A stretch of 21,357 nt of DNA from Thermohalobaculum sp050331395 (lineage in GTDB: Bacteria > Pseudomonadota > Alphaproteobacteria > Rhodobacterales > Rhodobacteraceae), in the NCBI GenBank assembly GCA_050331395.1, contig JBHJGX010000060.1:1-21357 (forward strand). Reading direction: 5' to 3'. Position numbers and translations under genes: made by a program. The notes beneath the pieces were generated by a model that was given only the letters and a program-made list of their open reading frames with translations, ran no database searches and had not been told where the DNA came from. The stretch's first letter is position 1. Every line of letters starts with the position of its first letter. Positions 7,831 to 15,225 of the stretch are shown here, piece by piece.

Positions 7831-8582
7831 CAGGCCGCCCCCGCCAGATAGGCATAGCCTTCGCGCTCGACCCGCGCGGCAAGGTCTGGCCCGCCGGTCT
7901 CCACGACGCGCCCGTCGAAAAGGATATGCACGACGTCGGGCGTGATATGGTCGAGCAACCGTTGATAATGGGTGATCACGAGGAAGCTGCGGTCCGGCGA
8001 ACGAAGCGCGTTCACGCCTTCGGAGACGAGCTTCATCGCGTCCACGTCGAGGCCCGAATCGGTCTCATCCAGCACGCAAAGCTTCGGCTCGAGCACGGCC
8101 ATCTGCAGGATTTCGTTGCGCTTTTTCTCACCGCCCGAGAACCCGACATTGACCGAACGCTTGAGCATTTCGGGCCCGATATTGAGCTCCTTAGCGCGCT
8201 CGCGCACCAGTTTGAGGAAATCGGGCGAGGAGATCTCCTCCTCCCCCCGCGCCTTCCGCTGCGCGTTCATGGCCGTGCGCAGAAACGTCATGTTGCCGAC
8301 GCCCGGGATCTCGACCGGATACTGAAAGGCGAGAAAGACGCCCGCCGCCGCGCGTTCGTCCGCCTCCATCTCGAGCAAGTTCTCGCCGAGAAACAGGATT
8401 TCGCCCTCGGTCACCTCATAGCCGTCACGCCCCGCCAACACGTAGGACAGTGTCGACTTGCCCGACCCGTTCGGACCCATGATGGCGTGCACCTTGCCGG
8501 GCTCGAGCAAGAGCGTCAGCCCCTTGAGGATCGGTTTGTCCTCTTCCTCGAGCTTCACGTGCAGGTTCCGGATTTCGAGCAT
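7830..8582 (-). CDS. sufC: Fe-S cluster assembly ATPase SufC
   Basis: A 250-aa ABC-type ATPase that powers the SufBC2D complex; unlike transporter ATPases it works with soluble partners. Walker A is GPNGSGKST at residues 36-44. The SufC-specific signature is VGFSGGEKKRNEILQMA, Walker B is KLCVLDETDSGLD, and the H-loop is VITHYQR. AGGAGG five bases before the ATG is a near-perfect ribosome binding site. The first 158 bases are also read in another frame as the tail of the preceding unknown gene, an unusually long overlap. It is coupled to sufD by a one-base overlap. Confidence 0.98.
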   Translation of the reverse strand: MLEIRNLHVKLEEEDKPILKGLTLLLEPGKVHAIMGPNGSGKSTLSYVLAGRDGYEVTEGEILFLGENLLEMEADERAAAGVFLAFQYPVEIPGVGNMTFLRTAMNAQRKARGEEEISSPDFLKLVRERAKELNIGPEMLKRSVNVGFSGGEKKRNEILQMAVLEPKLCVLDETDSGLDVDAMKLVSEGVNALRSPDRSFLVITHYQRLLDHITPDVVHILFDGRVVETGGPDLAARVEREGYAYLAGAA

Positions 8583-8901
8583 CTTTGCCTCCTGTCGCGG
8601 CGGTCTCTGCCGCCTGATCCGTCGTTTTCTCCGGCGTCACCGGCCAGACCAGCTCCATGCCCATCGAGCCGTCGCGAACCGTCCGGGCCAGCCCCACCAT
8701 CTCAGCCGCGATCTCGGTGCGATGCGCCGCGAACCGCTCCGCCAGCCCCGCGTTGAAGTGCCGAACCGCAACCCGCGCGACCGCCTGGCGAATGAGCGGG
8801 TCCTGGTCAATCTTGTCGATCCGCCCGATCGCGTCGCCGATCGCCCCCCAAATTTCCTCGGTCACCGGGCTCCCGCCCCCGTCTTTCGTCGTCTCGCCCA
8901 T
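8425..8901 (-). CDS. hypothetical protein whose frame runs into sufC
   Basis: I do not recognise this 158-aa frame. The ATG at 8901 has an excellent AGGAGG site 9 bases upstream, so translation here is likely. Residues 1 to about 105 look like a genuine soluble, largely helical protein (EEIWGAIGDAIGRIDKID, VRHFNAGLAERFAAH, GSMGMELVWPVTPEK). The last 50 residues are read from the beginning of sufC in a different frame and look like by-product sequence rich in R, G, A and Q. Either the overlap is natural, or the original stop near the sufC start was lost by substitution or a frameshift. A TGA in the +1 frame directly after the ELVWP codons would end the protein there if one base were gained or lost. 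Confidence 0.6.
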   Translation of the reverse strand: MGETTKDGGGSPVTEEIWGAIGDAIGRIDKIDQDPLIRQAVARVAVRHFNAGLAERFAAHRTEIAAEMVGLARTVRDGSMGMELVWPVTPEKTTDQAAETAATGGKDARNPEPAREARGRGQTDPQGADALARARQGARHHGSERVGQVDTVLRVGGA

Positions 8902-8973
8902 GCGCTCGGTCCTCCTGATCCGGTGCGGAGATGCACCTGTCCGAAGCACTCGCGGATCATGGTTAGGATCCTC

Positions 8974-9297
8974 TTAAGCCGGCACTTTCTCGAGCCCGAC
9001 GGCCGTGCCCGACGCCGACACCATCAGCATGTTGTTGATCATCTCATAGTCGAGATCCACCCCGACCACCGCATCGGCCCCCGTGGCCGCGGCCCGCGCT
9101 TCGAGTTCCCGAAGAGCCGTCTCCCGCGCCTTGGCGAGCTCTTCCTCGTAGGCCTTCGACCGCCCGCCGAGAATGTCGGTCACGCTCGCGAACACGTCGC
9201 GAATCACGTTTGCGCCGAGGATGGCCTCGCCGACCACGATCCCCTTGTAGGCCGCGATGCGGTAGCCCTCGACCGAAGGCGTGCTGGTCAAAATCAT
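8974..9297 (-). CDS. YbjQ-like (DUF74, putative heavy-metal-binding) protein
   Basis: A 107-aa protein matching the YbjQ/UPF0145 family, a small domain proposed to form a pentameric fold and sometimes annotated as heavy-metal-binding; its role is not settled. Characteristic features are the N-terminal STPSVEGYRIAAYKG, GANVIRDVFASVTDILGGRS in the middle, and GADAVVGVDLDYEMI before a C-terminal MLMVSASGTAV strand. No cysteine is present, so any metal binding would use other ligands. It starts three bases after the cupin stop, with GGAGGG inside the cupin's end serving as its ribosome binding site. Placement between sufB and sufC suggests a metal- or stress-related accessory role, which is inference. 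Confidence 0.88.
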   Translation of the reverse strand: MILTSTPSVEGYRIAAYKGIVVGEAILGANVIRDVFASVTDILGGRSKAYEEELAKARETALRELEARAAATGADAVVGVDLDYEMINNMLMVSASGTAVGLEKVPA

Positions 9298-9300
9298 CGA

Positions 9301-9825
9301 TCAGTGCCCTCCGCCGTCGAGGCGCCCGTCGACCTGGCCGATCGCCTCGAGAAGCTCTGTCATAAAGGGCCGCCCGCGTTTGTATTCGAGCTTTGCCCGC
9401 TCGCCGCTTTTCGGGTACTCGACGATATCAGGACCTTCGGTTGTCGAAATCGCCAAGTATCGCAGCATCTCGCTCCCGGTATTGACGATTTGATGCGCCG
9501 TCTCAGGTCCGCCGGCGGGGGTCGAGATGACGTCGCCCTCCCGTATTGCGTGCGATGCGCCGCCGATAGTGATTTCGCCGGTTCCCGCAAGGATGACAAA
9601 CATCTCCTCGTTCCCTTGATGGTTGTGATAGGGGAACGCCCGCTTGCCGGGCTCGACCAGGATCAGCATTGCGCCCAACTTTTGCGCGCCGAGCCGGGGG
9701 CCGAGCGGAGAAATCCGAGCGCCGAATTGGGTGCAACCGTCCGTCGGCGCAAGCGGATAGGCCGTGCGCTCGGCCTCCTCGAGATTGACCAAAGGGCGGA
9801 GCGTCGTCTCGGCATCATCGGTCAT
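9301..9825 (-). CDS. cupin domain protein within the suf operon
   Basis: A 174-aa single-cupin protein. Cupin motif 1 is FPYHNHQGNEEMFVILAGTG, with metal ligands His-x-His and Glu, and motif 2 is PAGGPETAHQIVNTG with the final His. The complete His3Glu set implies a bound metal (Fe, Mn, Ni or Zn). The ATG at 9825 is chosen because GAGGAG lies 8 bases upstream; the frame is open further back without a comparable site. The C-terminal part (YPKSGERAKLEYKRGRPF) lies outside the barrel. It follows sufB after 62 bases and precedes ybjQ by 3. No specific enzymatic activity can be assigned; a sensor, isomerase or dioxygenase is possible. Confidence 0.88.
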   Translation of the reverse strand: MTDDAETTLRPLVNLEEAERTAYPLAPTDGCTQFGARISPLGPRLGAQKLGAMLILVEPGKRAFPYHNHQGNEEMFVILAGTGEITIGGASHAIREGDVISTPAGGPETAHQIVNTGSEMLRYLAISTTEGPDIVEYPKSGERAKLEYKRGRPFMTELLEAIGQVDGRLDGGGH

Positions 9826-9887
9826 GCTCAAATCTCCTCGCGCCATCCCTTGAGTTTGTCCCAGTGGCCGAGCGCCCACCCCCAGAC

Positions 9888-11405
9888 TTAGCCGACCGAC
9901 CCTTCGAGGCTGATCTTGACGAGCGCCTGCGCCTCCATCGCGAACTCCATCGGCAATTCTTGCAAGACTTCCTTGCAGAAGCCGTTGACGACGAGCGCAA
10001 CCGCCTCCTCCTCGTCCATACCGCGCGAGCGGCAATAAAAGAGCTGGTCCTCGTCGACTTTTGAGGTGGTCGCCTCGTGCTCGGCCTTAGACGTGGTGTT
10101 CTTAATATTGATGTACGGCACCGTGTGCGCGCCGCAGTCGCCGCCGATGAGAAGCGAATCGCACTGAGTGAAGTTCCGGCTCCCCGTTGCGCGGGCGTGC
10201 ATGTCGACAAGCCCACGATAGGTGTTCTGCGCACGGCCGGCCGAAATCCCTTTCGAGACGATTCGACTCCGGGTGTTCTTGCCGAGATGGATCATCTTGG
10301 TGCCGGTATCCGCCTGTTGCGCATTGTTCGCAATGGCAATCGAATAGAACTCGCCCTGGCTCTCTTCGCCGCGCAGGATACAAGACGGGTATTTCCAGGT
10401 GATCGCCGAGCCGGTCTCTACCTGCGTCCACGAGATCTTGGAGCGCGCGCCGCGGCAGTCGCCCCGCTTGGTGACAAAGTTGTAGATCCCACCCAAGCCA
10501 TTTTCGTCGCCCGGGTACCAGTTCTGCACCGTCGAATACTTAATCTCGGCATCGTCGAGAGCGATCAATTCGACGCAAGCGGCATGAAGCTGGTTCTCGT
10601 CGCGCTGAGGGGCGGTGCAACCCTCAAGATAGCTGACATAGGACCCCTTGTCCGCGATGATCAGCGTCCGTTCGAATTGCCCCGTATTCTCAGCGTTGAT
10701 CCTGAAATACGTCGACAGCTCCATCGGGCAGCGGACCCCCGGCGGGATGTAGACGAACGATCCGTCGGAGAATACGGCTGCGTTCAGCGTGGCGAATTTG
10801 TTGTCCGAGTTTGGGATGACCGAACCCAGATACTTCTTCACCAACTCGGGATGAGTTTGTACGGCCTCCGAGATCGAGCAAAAGATCACCCCGTGCTTGG
10901 CCAGTTCATCGCGGAATGTGGTCCCGACGGAAACGCTGTCGAAGACCGCATCGACGGCCACTTTGCGCCCTTCGCCCGCGGCCCGTCCTGCGCCCTCGAC
11001 ACCGGCGAGGATCTCCTGCTCTCGCAACGGAATGCCGAGTTTCGCATAGGTCTCCAAGAGCTTCGGATCTACCTCGTCGAGGCTCTTGGGCTTTTCCTTA
11101 AACGAGGCGGGCTGAGCGTAATAATACTGCTCTTGATAATCGATCGGCTTGATTTCGAGCAGCGCCCAATCCGGCTCCGACTGTTCGAGCCAACGCCGAT
11201 AGGCCGCCAGCCGCCAGTCGAGCATCCATTGGGGCTCATTCTTCTTCTCAGAAATCAGCCGCACGATGTCTTCGGAGAGCCCTTTGGGCGCGTAATCGGT
11301 TTCGACCTCGGTCGACCAACCATGTTTGTAAGTGCCGATCGACTTGACCGCATCGACGGTCCCCTGATCGACCCCTTCTTTGACATCTGTGTCGAGCGCG
11401 GTCAT
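9888..11405 (-). CDS. sufB: Fe-S cluster assembly protein SufB
   Basis: A 505-aa scaffold subunit on which the nascent cluster is built. Conserved blocks include the N-terminal YKHGWSTEVETDYAPKGLSE, EPQWMLDWRLAAYRRW and VIPNSDNKFATLNAAVFSDG, then IHLGKNTRSRIVSKGISAG and HEATTSKVDEDQLFYCRSRG. Cys424 in IGGDCGAHTVPYI corresponds to the sulfur-accepting cysteine of SufB (Cys405 in E. coli). The start at 11405 is preferred because GGAGGG lies immediately upstream; an in-frame ATG four codons earlier has no ribosome binding site. It is 19 bases after the class I desulfurase gene and shows no oddity in length or motifs. Confidence 0.98.
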   Translation of the reverse strand: MTALDTDVKEGVDQGTVDAVKSIGTYKHGWSTEVETDYAPKGLSEDIVRLISEKKNEPQWMLDWRLAAYRRWLEQSEPDWALLEIKPIDYQEQYYYAQPASFKEKPKSLDEVDPKLLETYAKLGIPLREQEILAGVEGAGRAAGEGRKVAVDAVFDSVSVGTTFRDELAKHGVIFCSISEAVQTHPELVKKYLGSVIPNSDNKFATLNAAVFSDGSFVYIPPGVRCPMELSTYFRINAENTGQFERTLIIADKGSYVSYLEGCTAPQRDENQLHAACVELIALDDAEIKYSTVQNWYPGDENGLGGIYNFVTKRGDCRGARSKISWTQVETGSAITWKYPSCILRGEESQGEFYSIAIANNAQQADTGTKMIHLGKNTRSRIVSKGISAGRAQNTYRGLVDMHARATGSRNFTQCDSLLIGGDCGAHTVPYINIKNTTSKAEHEATTSKVDEDQLFYCRSRGMDEEEAVALVVNGFCKEVLQELPMEFAMEAQALVKISLEGSVG

Positions 11406-11424
11406 TGGACCCTCCATAAGCTAT

Positions 11425-12570
11425 TCAGGCCGCGCGGACGCGGCGTTTTTGATAGGCAGCCGTCCAGGCGTCGGCGAAGGCGTGCACGTCCGCCTCGGTC
11501 GTCGTCGGGCCGAGGGAGACCCGGATCGCCGAACCCGCCACCTCGGCCGAAAAGCCCATGGCACGAAGCACACGGCTTTCACGGATCTTGCCCGAGCTGC
11601 ACGCGCTGCCGGCGCTGACGGCAAAACCGGCAAGATCCATTTGCATCACCTGCGTCTCGCCTTTCCATCCAGGCACGGCAAAGCACGACGTATTCGGCAG
11701 CCGCGGGCTTTCCTGACCGAAAAAGATGGTCTCTCGCGCGGCATCGGCAAGACGCGTCTCTAGAATGTTTCTAAGCTGGGCCACGGTCTCCCATAGACCC
11801 GCCTCCAAATCGCGCAGCGCCGCCTCGGCTGCCGCGCCGAAGCCCGCGATCCCGATCACGTTTTCGGTGCCCGAGCGCCGCCCCATCTCCTGCCCGCCGC
11901 CGCGGACCACCACCCGTGGCTCACGGCCCCCCCGGCACCAAAGAGCGCCGACGCCTTTCGGACCACCGAATTTGTGGGCTGAGACCAAGGCAAAGTCGCC
12001 GCCCTGCTCGGGGAAAGACTGGGCCAGCTTGCCGACCGATTGCACCGCGTCGATCAGGATCACCGCGCCCCGCTCGAGGCCCCTGATCTCGGCGGCGAGG
12101 GCGCCCGTCTCCTGCCGGACGCCGGTCTCGCTGTTCGCGGCCTGGATCGCGACCACGTCGTCCCACATCGCGTCGAAGAGGCCGGTCCCGTTCACGGTGC
12201 CGAGAAGGCGTCCGGTGCGGTCGACATCGAGCTTAACGTCCGACGCGGCCCCTTGTGGGCAGGCCGCCTCGCGCACGGCGTCATGCTCGATATCAGCCAT
12301 TAGGACGCCCGCCATCTCTGGGATCGCCATAGCGGCGGCCTCGGTCGCGCCGGAGGTAAAGACGACTTCGGACGGGTCGCAGCCCACAAGGCGGGCGACC
12401 TGGGCCCGCGCGCGCTCAACGATGGCCCGCGCCGCGCGCCCCTCGGTATGAATCGAGGACGGGTTGCCGACCGTATCCATCGCCTCGAGCATCGCCGCCC
12501 GTGCCTCGGGGCGAAGCGGTGCCGTGGCGTTCCAATCCAAATACACCCTGCGGCCGTCGAGACCGGTCAT
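11425..12570 (-). CDS. cysteine desulfurase, class I (IscS/NifS type)
   Basis: A 381-aa PLP-dependent desulfurase of class I, distinct from the class II SufS at the other end of the operon. It starts VYLDWNATAPLRPEA, the YLDxxATxP motif. The cofactor lysine is Lys200 in SAHKFGGPKGVG. IEHDAV carries the stacking histidine. The mobile-loop catalytic cysteine is Cys324 in SAGSACSSGK, the class I signature. ATG at 12570 overlaps the iscR stop by 4 bases (ATGA), so it is coupled to the regulator. Such IscR-linked class I desulfurases are common in alphaproteobacterial suf operons. It could supply SufB directly or serve other sulfur pathways such as tRNA thiolation. I leave the symbol blank because iscS, nifS and sufS names are used inconsistently for it. 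Confidence 0.95.
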   Translation of the reverse strand: MTGLDGRRVYLDWNATAPLRPEARAAMLEAMDTVGNPSSIHTEGRAARAIVERARAQVARLVGCDPSEVVFTSGATEAAAMAIPEMAGVLMADIEHDAVREAACPQGAASDVKLDVDRTGRLLGTVNGTGLFDAMWDDVVAIQAANSETGVRQETGALAAEIRGLERGAVILIDAVQSVGKLAQSFPEQGGDFALVSAHKFGGPKGVGALWCRGGREPRVVVRGGGQEMGRRSGTENVIGIAGFGAAAEAALRDLEAGLWETVAQLRNILETRLADAARETIFFGQESPRLPNTSCFAVPGWKGETQVMQMDLAGFAVSAGSACSSGKIRESRVLRAMGFSAEVAGSAIRVSLGPTTTEADVHAFADAWTAAYQKRRVRAA

Positions 12571-13055
12571 GCCCGCGCGGTCTCCTGGGCGTCCTCCTCG
12601 ATGAGCGCCGCGAAATCCGGCACCGCAGGGCAAGGGGTCATCCGGTCGGCGATCACGTCGGCGATCGAGACCCGGCTGAGGAAGACGTGGACATGCGCCG
12701 AGAGCTGCTCCCAGAGCGCGTGGGTGAGGCAGGCCTCCCGCGACTTACCGCAGCCCTGACCTTCCTCGTACTTCCCGTTGCAGCCCATGGCATTCAGCCG
12801 CTCGTCAACGGCCACCATGACCTCGGAGATCCGGGTCTCCTCTGGCGCGCGGGCGAGGCGATAGCCGCCGCCCGGCCCACGGATCGAGGTGACCAGCCCC
12901 GCACGCCGGAGCCGCACGAACAGCTGTTCGAGATAGGCAAGCGAGATGTCCTGACGGTCGGCGATTTCGCCGAGGGGCACCGGGCCCCGCCCCGCATGGA
13001 GCGCGATGTCGGCGAGCGCGGTGACGGCGTAACGCCCCTTGGTGCTCAGCTTCAT
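12567..13055 (-). CDS. iscR: Rrf2-family Fe-S-sensing regulator IscR
   Basis: A 162-aa winged-helix repressor/activator that senses Fe-S status through a bound cluster, and the first gene of the suf operon. The start MKLSTKGRYAVTALADIA at 13055 is the canonical Rrf2 N-terminus, with GGGAGA just upstream; the open frame extends 13 codons further without support. The DNA-recognition region contains SLAYLEQLF (including Glu43) and the wing IRGPGGGYRLAR. Cluster ligands are Cys92, Cys102 and Cys109, with His112 in CLTHALW. The spacing between the first two cysteines is wider than in E. coli IscR (Cys92, Cys98, Cys104, His107). RirA is the alternative family member, but the CLTHALW motif favours IscR. 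Autoregulation of the operon is likely by analogy. Confidence 0.92.
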   Translation of the reverse strand: MKLSTKGRYAVTALADIALHAGRGPVPLGEIADRQDISLAYLEQLFVRLRRAGLVTSIRGPGGGYRLARAPEETRISEVMVAVDERLNAMGCNGKYEEGQGCGKSREACLTHALWEQLSAHVHVFLSRVSIADVIADRMTPCPAVPDFAALIEEDAQETARA

Positions 13056-13358
13056 CCTGGTCTCCCGCATTCGGCTCGTGTCGCTCGCGGTCAAGATGGC
13101 GAGCGGTGACGGCCATGCTCCCGACTGTGGCGAATATTGACCTTGACAGCGGAACGGCTTACGTCTCCCGCGCTCCGACCGGGGCGCGACGTCTGTTTGG
13201 AATGGCTCTAAAATAGCTGACCTGACACGTCAAGCATTCGCTCTCGACCGGCCGGCCGACCCCGCAGCGCGCCCGCTTTGTCCGCCCACTCGATCCGTCC
13301 AGCCGTTCAACCCGCACATCAGTTCCTACCGTCAGCCCCCCACAGCGAGGTGTCCGCA
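13056..13358. promoter_or_regulatory. divergent regulatory region between iscR and the alpha/beta hydrolase
   Basis: This 303-base gap holds no gene that I can support. On the minus strand TTGACG (13233-13228) and TAGAGC (13210-13205) are 17 bases apart and form a tentative suf promoter. The -10 overlaps an A/T-rich imperfect palindrome, GCTCTAAAATAGC (13205-13217), a plausible operator position for IscR. Repeated GTCA/TGAC half-sites occur around 13136-13148 and 13218-13232. No promoter for the plus-strand hydrolase stands out. These assignments are by eye and need promoter mapping or a motif model. Confidence 0.4.
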
Positions 13359-14009
13359 ATGCCAGAAGTGATTTTTCCGGGTCCGGACGGCCGTCTGGAA
13401 GGGCGCTACCATCCAAGCCCGGCCAAGGACGCTCCGCTTGCATTGGTGCTGCACCCGCATCCGCAGTTCGGCGGCAATATGAACAACCGCGTGACCTATG
13501 CCCTGCATTACGCGATCAAGGATCTCGGCTTCACGGTGATGCGGTTCAACTTCCGCGGCGTCGGCCGGAGCCAAGGCTGCTTCGATCAGGGTCTCGGCGA
13601 ATTGTCCGACGCGGCGGCGGCGCTCGACTATATGCAGTTTCACAACCCGAATGCGCGCGGCTGCTGGGTGCTCGGCTTCTCATTCGGCGCCTGGATCGGC
13701 ATGCAGCTCTTGATGCGTCGGCCCGAGATTTCAGGCTTTGTCAGCGTGGCACCGCCTGCCAACCTTTACGACTTCAGCTTTCTCGCGCCGTGCCCGTCCT
13801 CGGGTCTGATCATCAATGGCGATGCGGACCGAATCGTACCGATGCCGGACGTGGTCGGCCTGGTAAACAAGCTGAAAGCGCAAAAAGGCATCCAGATCAC
13901 GCATACCACGGTCCCCGAAGCGAACCACTTCTTCGAAAAGGGCCTCGAGGACCTGGTCGAGAAGACAAAAGCCTATGTGAGCCATCGCCTCGTCGAGGGC
14001 GGGCGCTAA
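13359..14009 (+). CDS. alpha/beta hydrolase (serine hydrolase)
   Basis: A 216-aa alpha/beta hydrolase resembling the COG2945-type small hydrolases. The oxyanion region is VLHPHPQFGGNMNN. The nucleophile is Ser108 in LGFSFGAWIG. The acid is probably Asp157 in INGDADRIVP, and the base is His190 in EANHFFEKG, so the triad is complete. FNFRGVGRSQG is another family hallmark. There is no signal peptide, so it is cytoplasmic. The ATG at 13359 has GAGGTG upstream and a natural first strand (PEVIFPGPDGRLEGRY); the frame is open back to 13278. The substrate is unknown. It is divergent from iscR, so it may share regulation with the suf operon. Its TAA overlaps the stop codon of the convergent anmK gene. 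Confidence 0.9.
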   Translation: MPEVIFPGPDGRLEGRYHPSPAKDAPLALVLHPHPQFGGNMNNRVTYALHYAIKDLGFTVMRFNFRGVGRSQGCFDQGLGELSDAAAALDYMQFHNPNARGCWVLGFSFGAWIGMQLLMRRPEISGFVSVAPPANLYDFSFLAPCPSSGLIINGDADRIVPMPDVVGLVNKLKAQKGIQITHTTVPEANHFFEKGLEDLVEKTKAYVSHRLVEGGR

Positions 14010-15169
14010 GCGGGCGGTCGCGCAATCCGGCCGCCGGTCACGGGGGCGGAGGCGCCCGTCGTCCCAGGAGCCGAGGTTGGCAGCCCGCGAACGATCCGCG
14101 CGGCGAGAAATGCGAAGGCCTCGGCCTCGAGCATGTCGCCGTCGAGGCCGATCACTTCCACCGGCTCGACGGGCGCCGAGAGCCGCGCAGCCAGGCCTGC
14201 CATCATGGTCCGGTTCTTCCGGCCGCCGCCGCAGACCAGCCAGCGGACCGGCGGGGCAGGGAGATGAGCGCGCGATGCGGCGACGCAGGCGACCGTGAGC
14301 GCGGTGAGCGTGGCGGCGCCATCTTCGGTCGAGAGCCCCTCCAACCGGGCCATCAGCGTGGCGAAGGCGTTGCGATCCAGCGATTTCGGCCCCGGGCGCG
14401 CGAGATAATCGGCGACGACATTGCTCGCGATCCGGTCCGGATGGGCGCGCCCGGCGGCGGCGGCACTGCCGTCCGGGTCGACGGGCTGGCCGGTCGTCCG
14501 CCGCATCCAATCGTTCAGCAGCGCATTGCCGGGCCCGGTATCGAAGGCCGCGAGCGCGCCGTCGGCCTCGGGCGCGGGGGCGGCGGGATCGACCCAGGTC
14601 ACATTCGCCACGCCGCCGATATTGAGGATGGCGACCGGCCCGGCGATCCCGGCCGCGCGAAGGGCAGCGAAGTGGTAAAAGGGCGCGAGCGGCGCCCCTT
14701 GTCCGCCCTGGCGGATGTCTTCGGAGCGGAAATCCCACACCACGGGCCGATTGAGCGCAGCCGCGAGCCGGGCGCCGTCGCCGAGTTGCCAGGTCCAGCG
14801 CCGCTCGGGGTAATGCGCGACCGTCTGTCCGGGAAACGCGACGAGGGCGGGCGCCTCGGCGGGGCCTGCGAGCAGATCGACGACGGCGCGGGCATGGAGC
14901 CGGACCACCTCGTCCTCGGCCCCGGCGAGCGCGGCGCGGTCCTCGGCCCGGGCCCCCTTGGCGAAGCGCAGCGGGTCCTCCATCACCGCCGGCAGGGCGC
15001 GGAGCGCGACCCGCTCGAAGGCGGCGAAGCGCGAGGCCCCACGCGCCAGGATCCGCGCGCCGTCGGTCAGAAGAAGCGCCGCATCCACCCCGTCCATCGA
15101 AGTGCCCGACATCAGTCCGAGCGCCCAGACGGGTGTGCCCTGCCGGAGCGCCTCGATCCCATCCGCCAT
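14006..15169 (-). CDS. anmK: anhydro-N-acetylmuramic acid kinase
   Basis: A 387-aa cytosolic kinase that hydrolyses and phosphorylates 1,6-anhydro-MurNAc to MurNAc-6-phosphate during recycling of cell-wall fragments. It shows the AnmK N-terminal phosphate loop LGLMSGTSMDGVDAALL, WQLGDGARLAAAL, DFRSEDIRQGGQGAPLAPFY with the catalytic aspartate region, ILNIGGVANVTWV, AFDTGPGNALLNDW, and the C-terminal WLVCGGGRKNRTMM. An oddity is FPGQTVAHYP around residue 113: the family usually has His-Gly-Gln-Thr there, and here it is Pro-Gly-Gln-Thr. GGGAGG before the ATG at 15169 fixes the start. It is divergent from tyrS with only 56 bases between them, a pairing common in Rhodobacterales, and its TAG overlaps the TAA of the convergent hydrolase. 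Confidence 0.95.
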   Translation of the reverse strand: MADGIEALRQGTPVWALGLMSGTSMDGVDAALLLTDGARILARGASRFAAFERVALRALPAVMEDPLRFAKGARAEDRAALAGAEDEVVRLHARAVVDLLAGPAEAPALVAFPGQTVAHYPERRWTWQLGDGARLAAALNRPVVWDFRSEDIRQGGQGAPLAPFYHFAALRAAGIAGPVAILNIGGVANVTWVDPAAPAPEADGALAAFDTGPGNALLNDWMRRTTGQPVDPDGSAAAAGRAHPDRIASNVVADYLARPGPKSLDRNAFATLMARLEGLSTEDGAATLTALTVACVAASRAHLPAPPVRWLVCGGGRKNRTMMAGLAARLSAPVEPVEVIGLDGDMLEAEAFAFLAARIVRGLPTSAPGTTGASAPVTGGRIARPPA

Positions 15170-15225
15170 CTTTTCCTCCCGCCCGGGCCTCGTTAAGGGA
15201 AGGCGCGAGCATAGGAGGCCCGCCG

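Noticed and set aside
9301..10035. longer form of the suf-operon cupin starting at 10035
   Set aside because: The extension overlaps the end of sufB, has no cupin-like content and no ribosome binding site; the ATG at 9825 has a good site.
10077..11618. 513-codon plus-strand frame opposite sufB
   Set aside because: Mirror of sufB; composition is typical of antisense GC-rich frames and it runs across two real genes.
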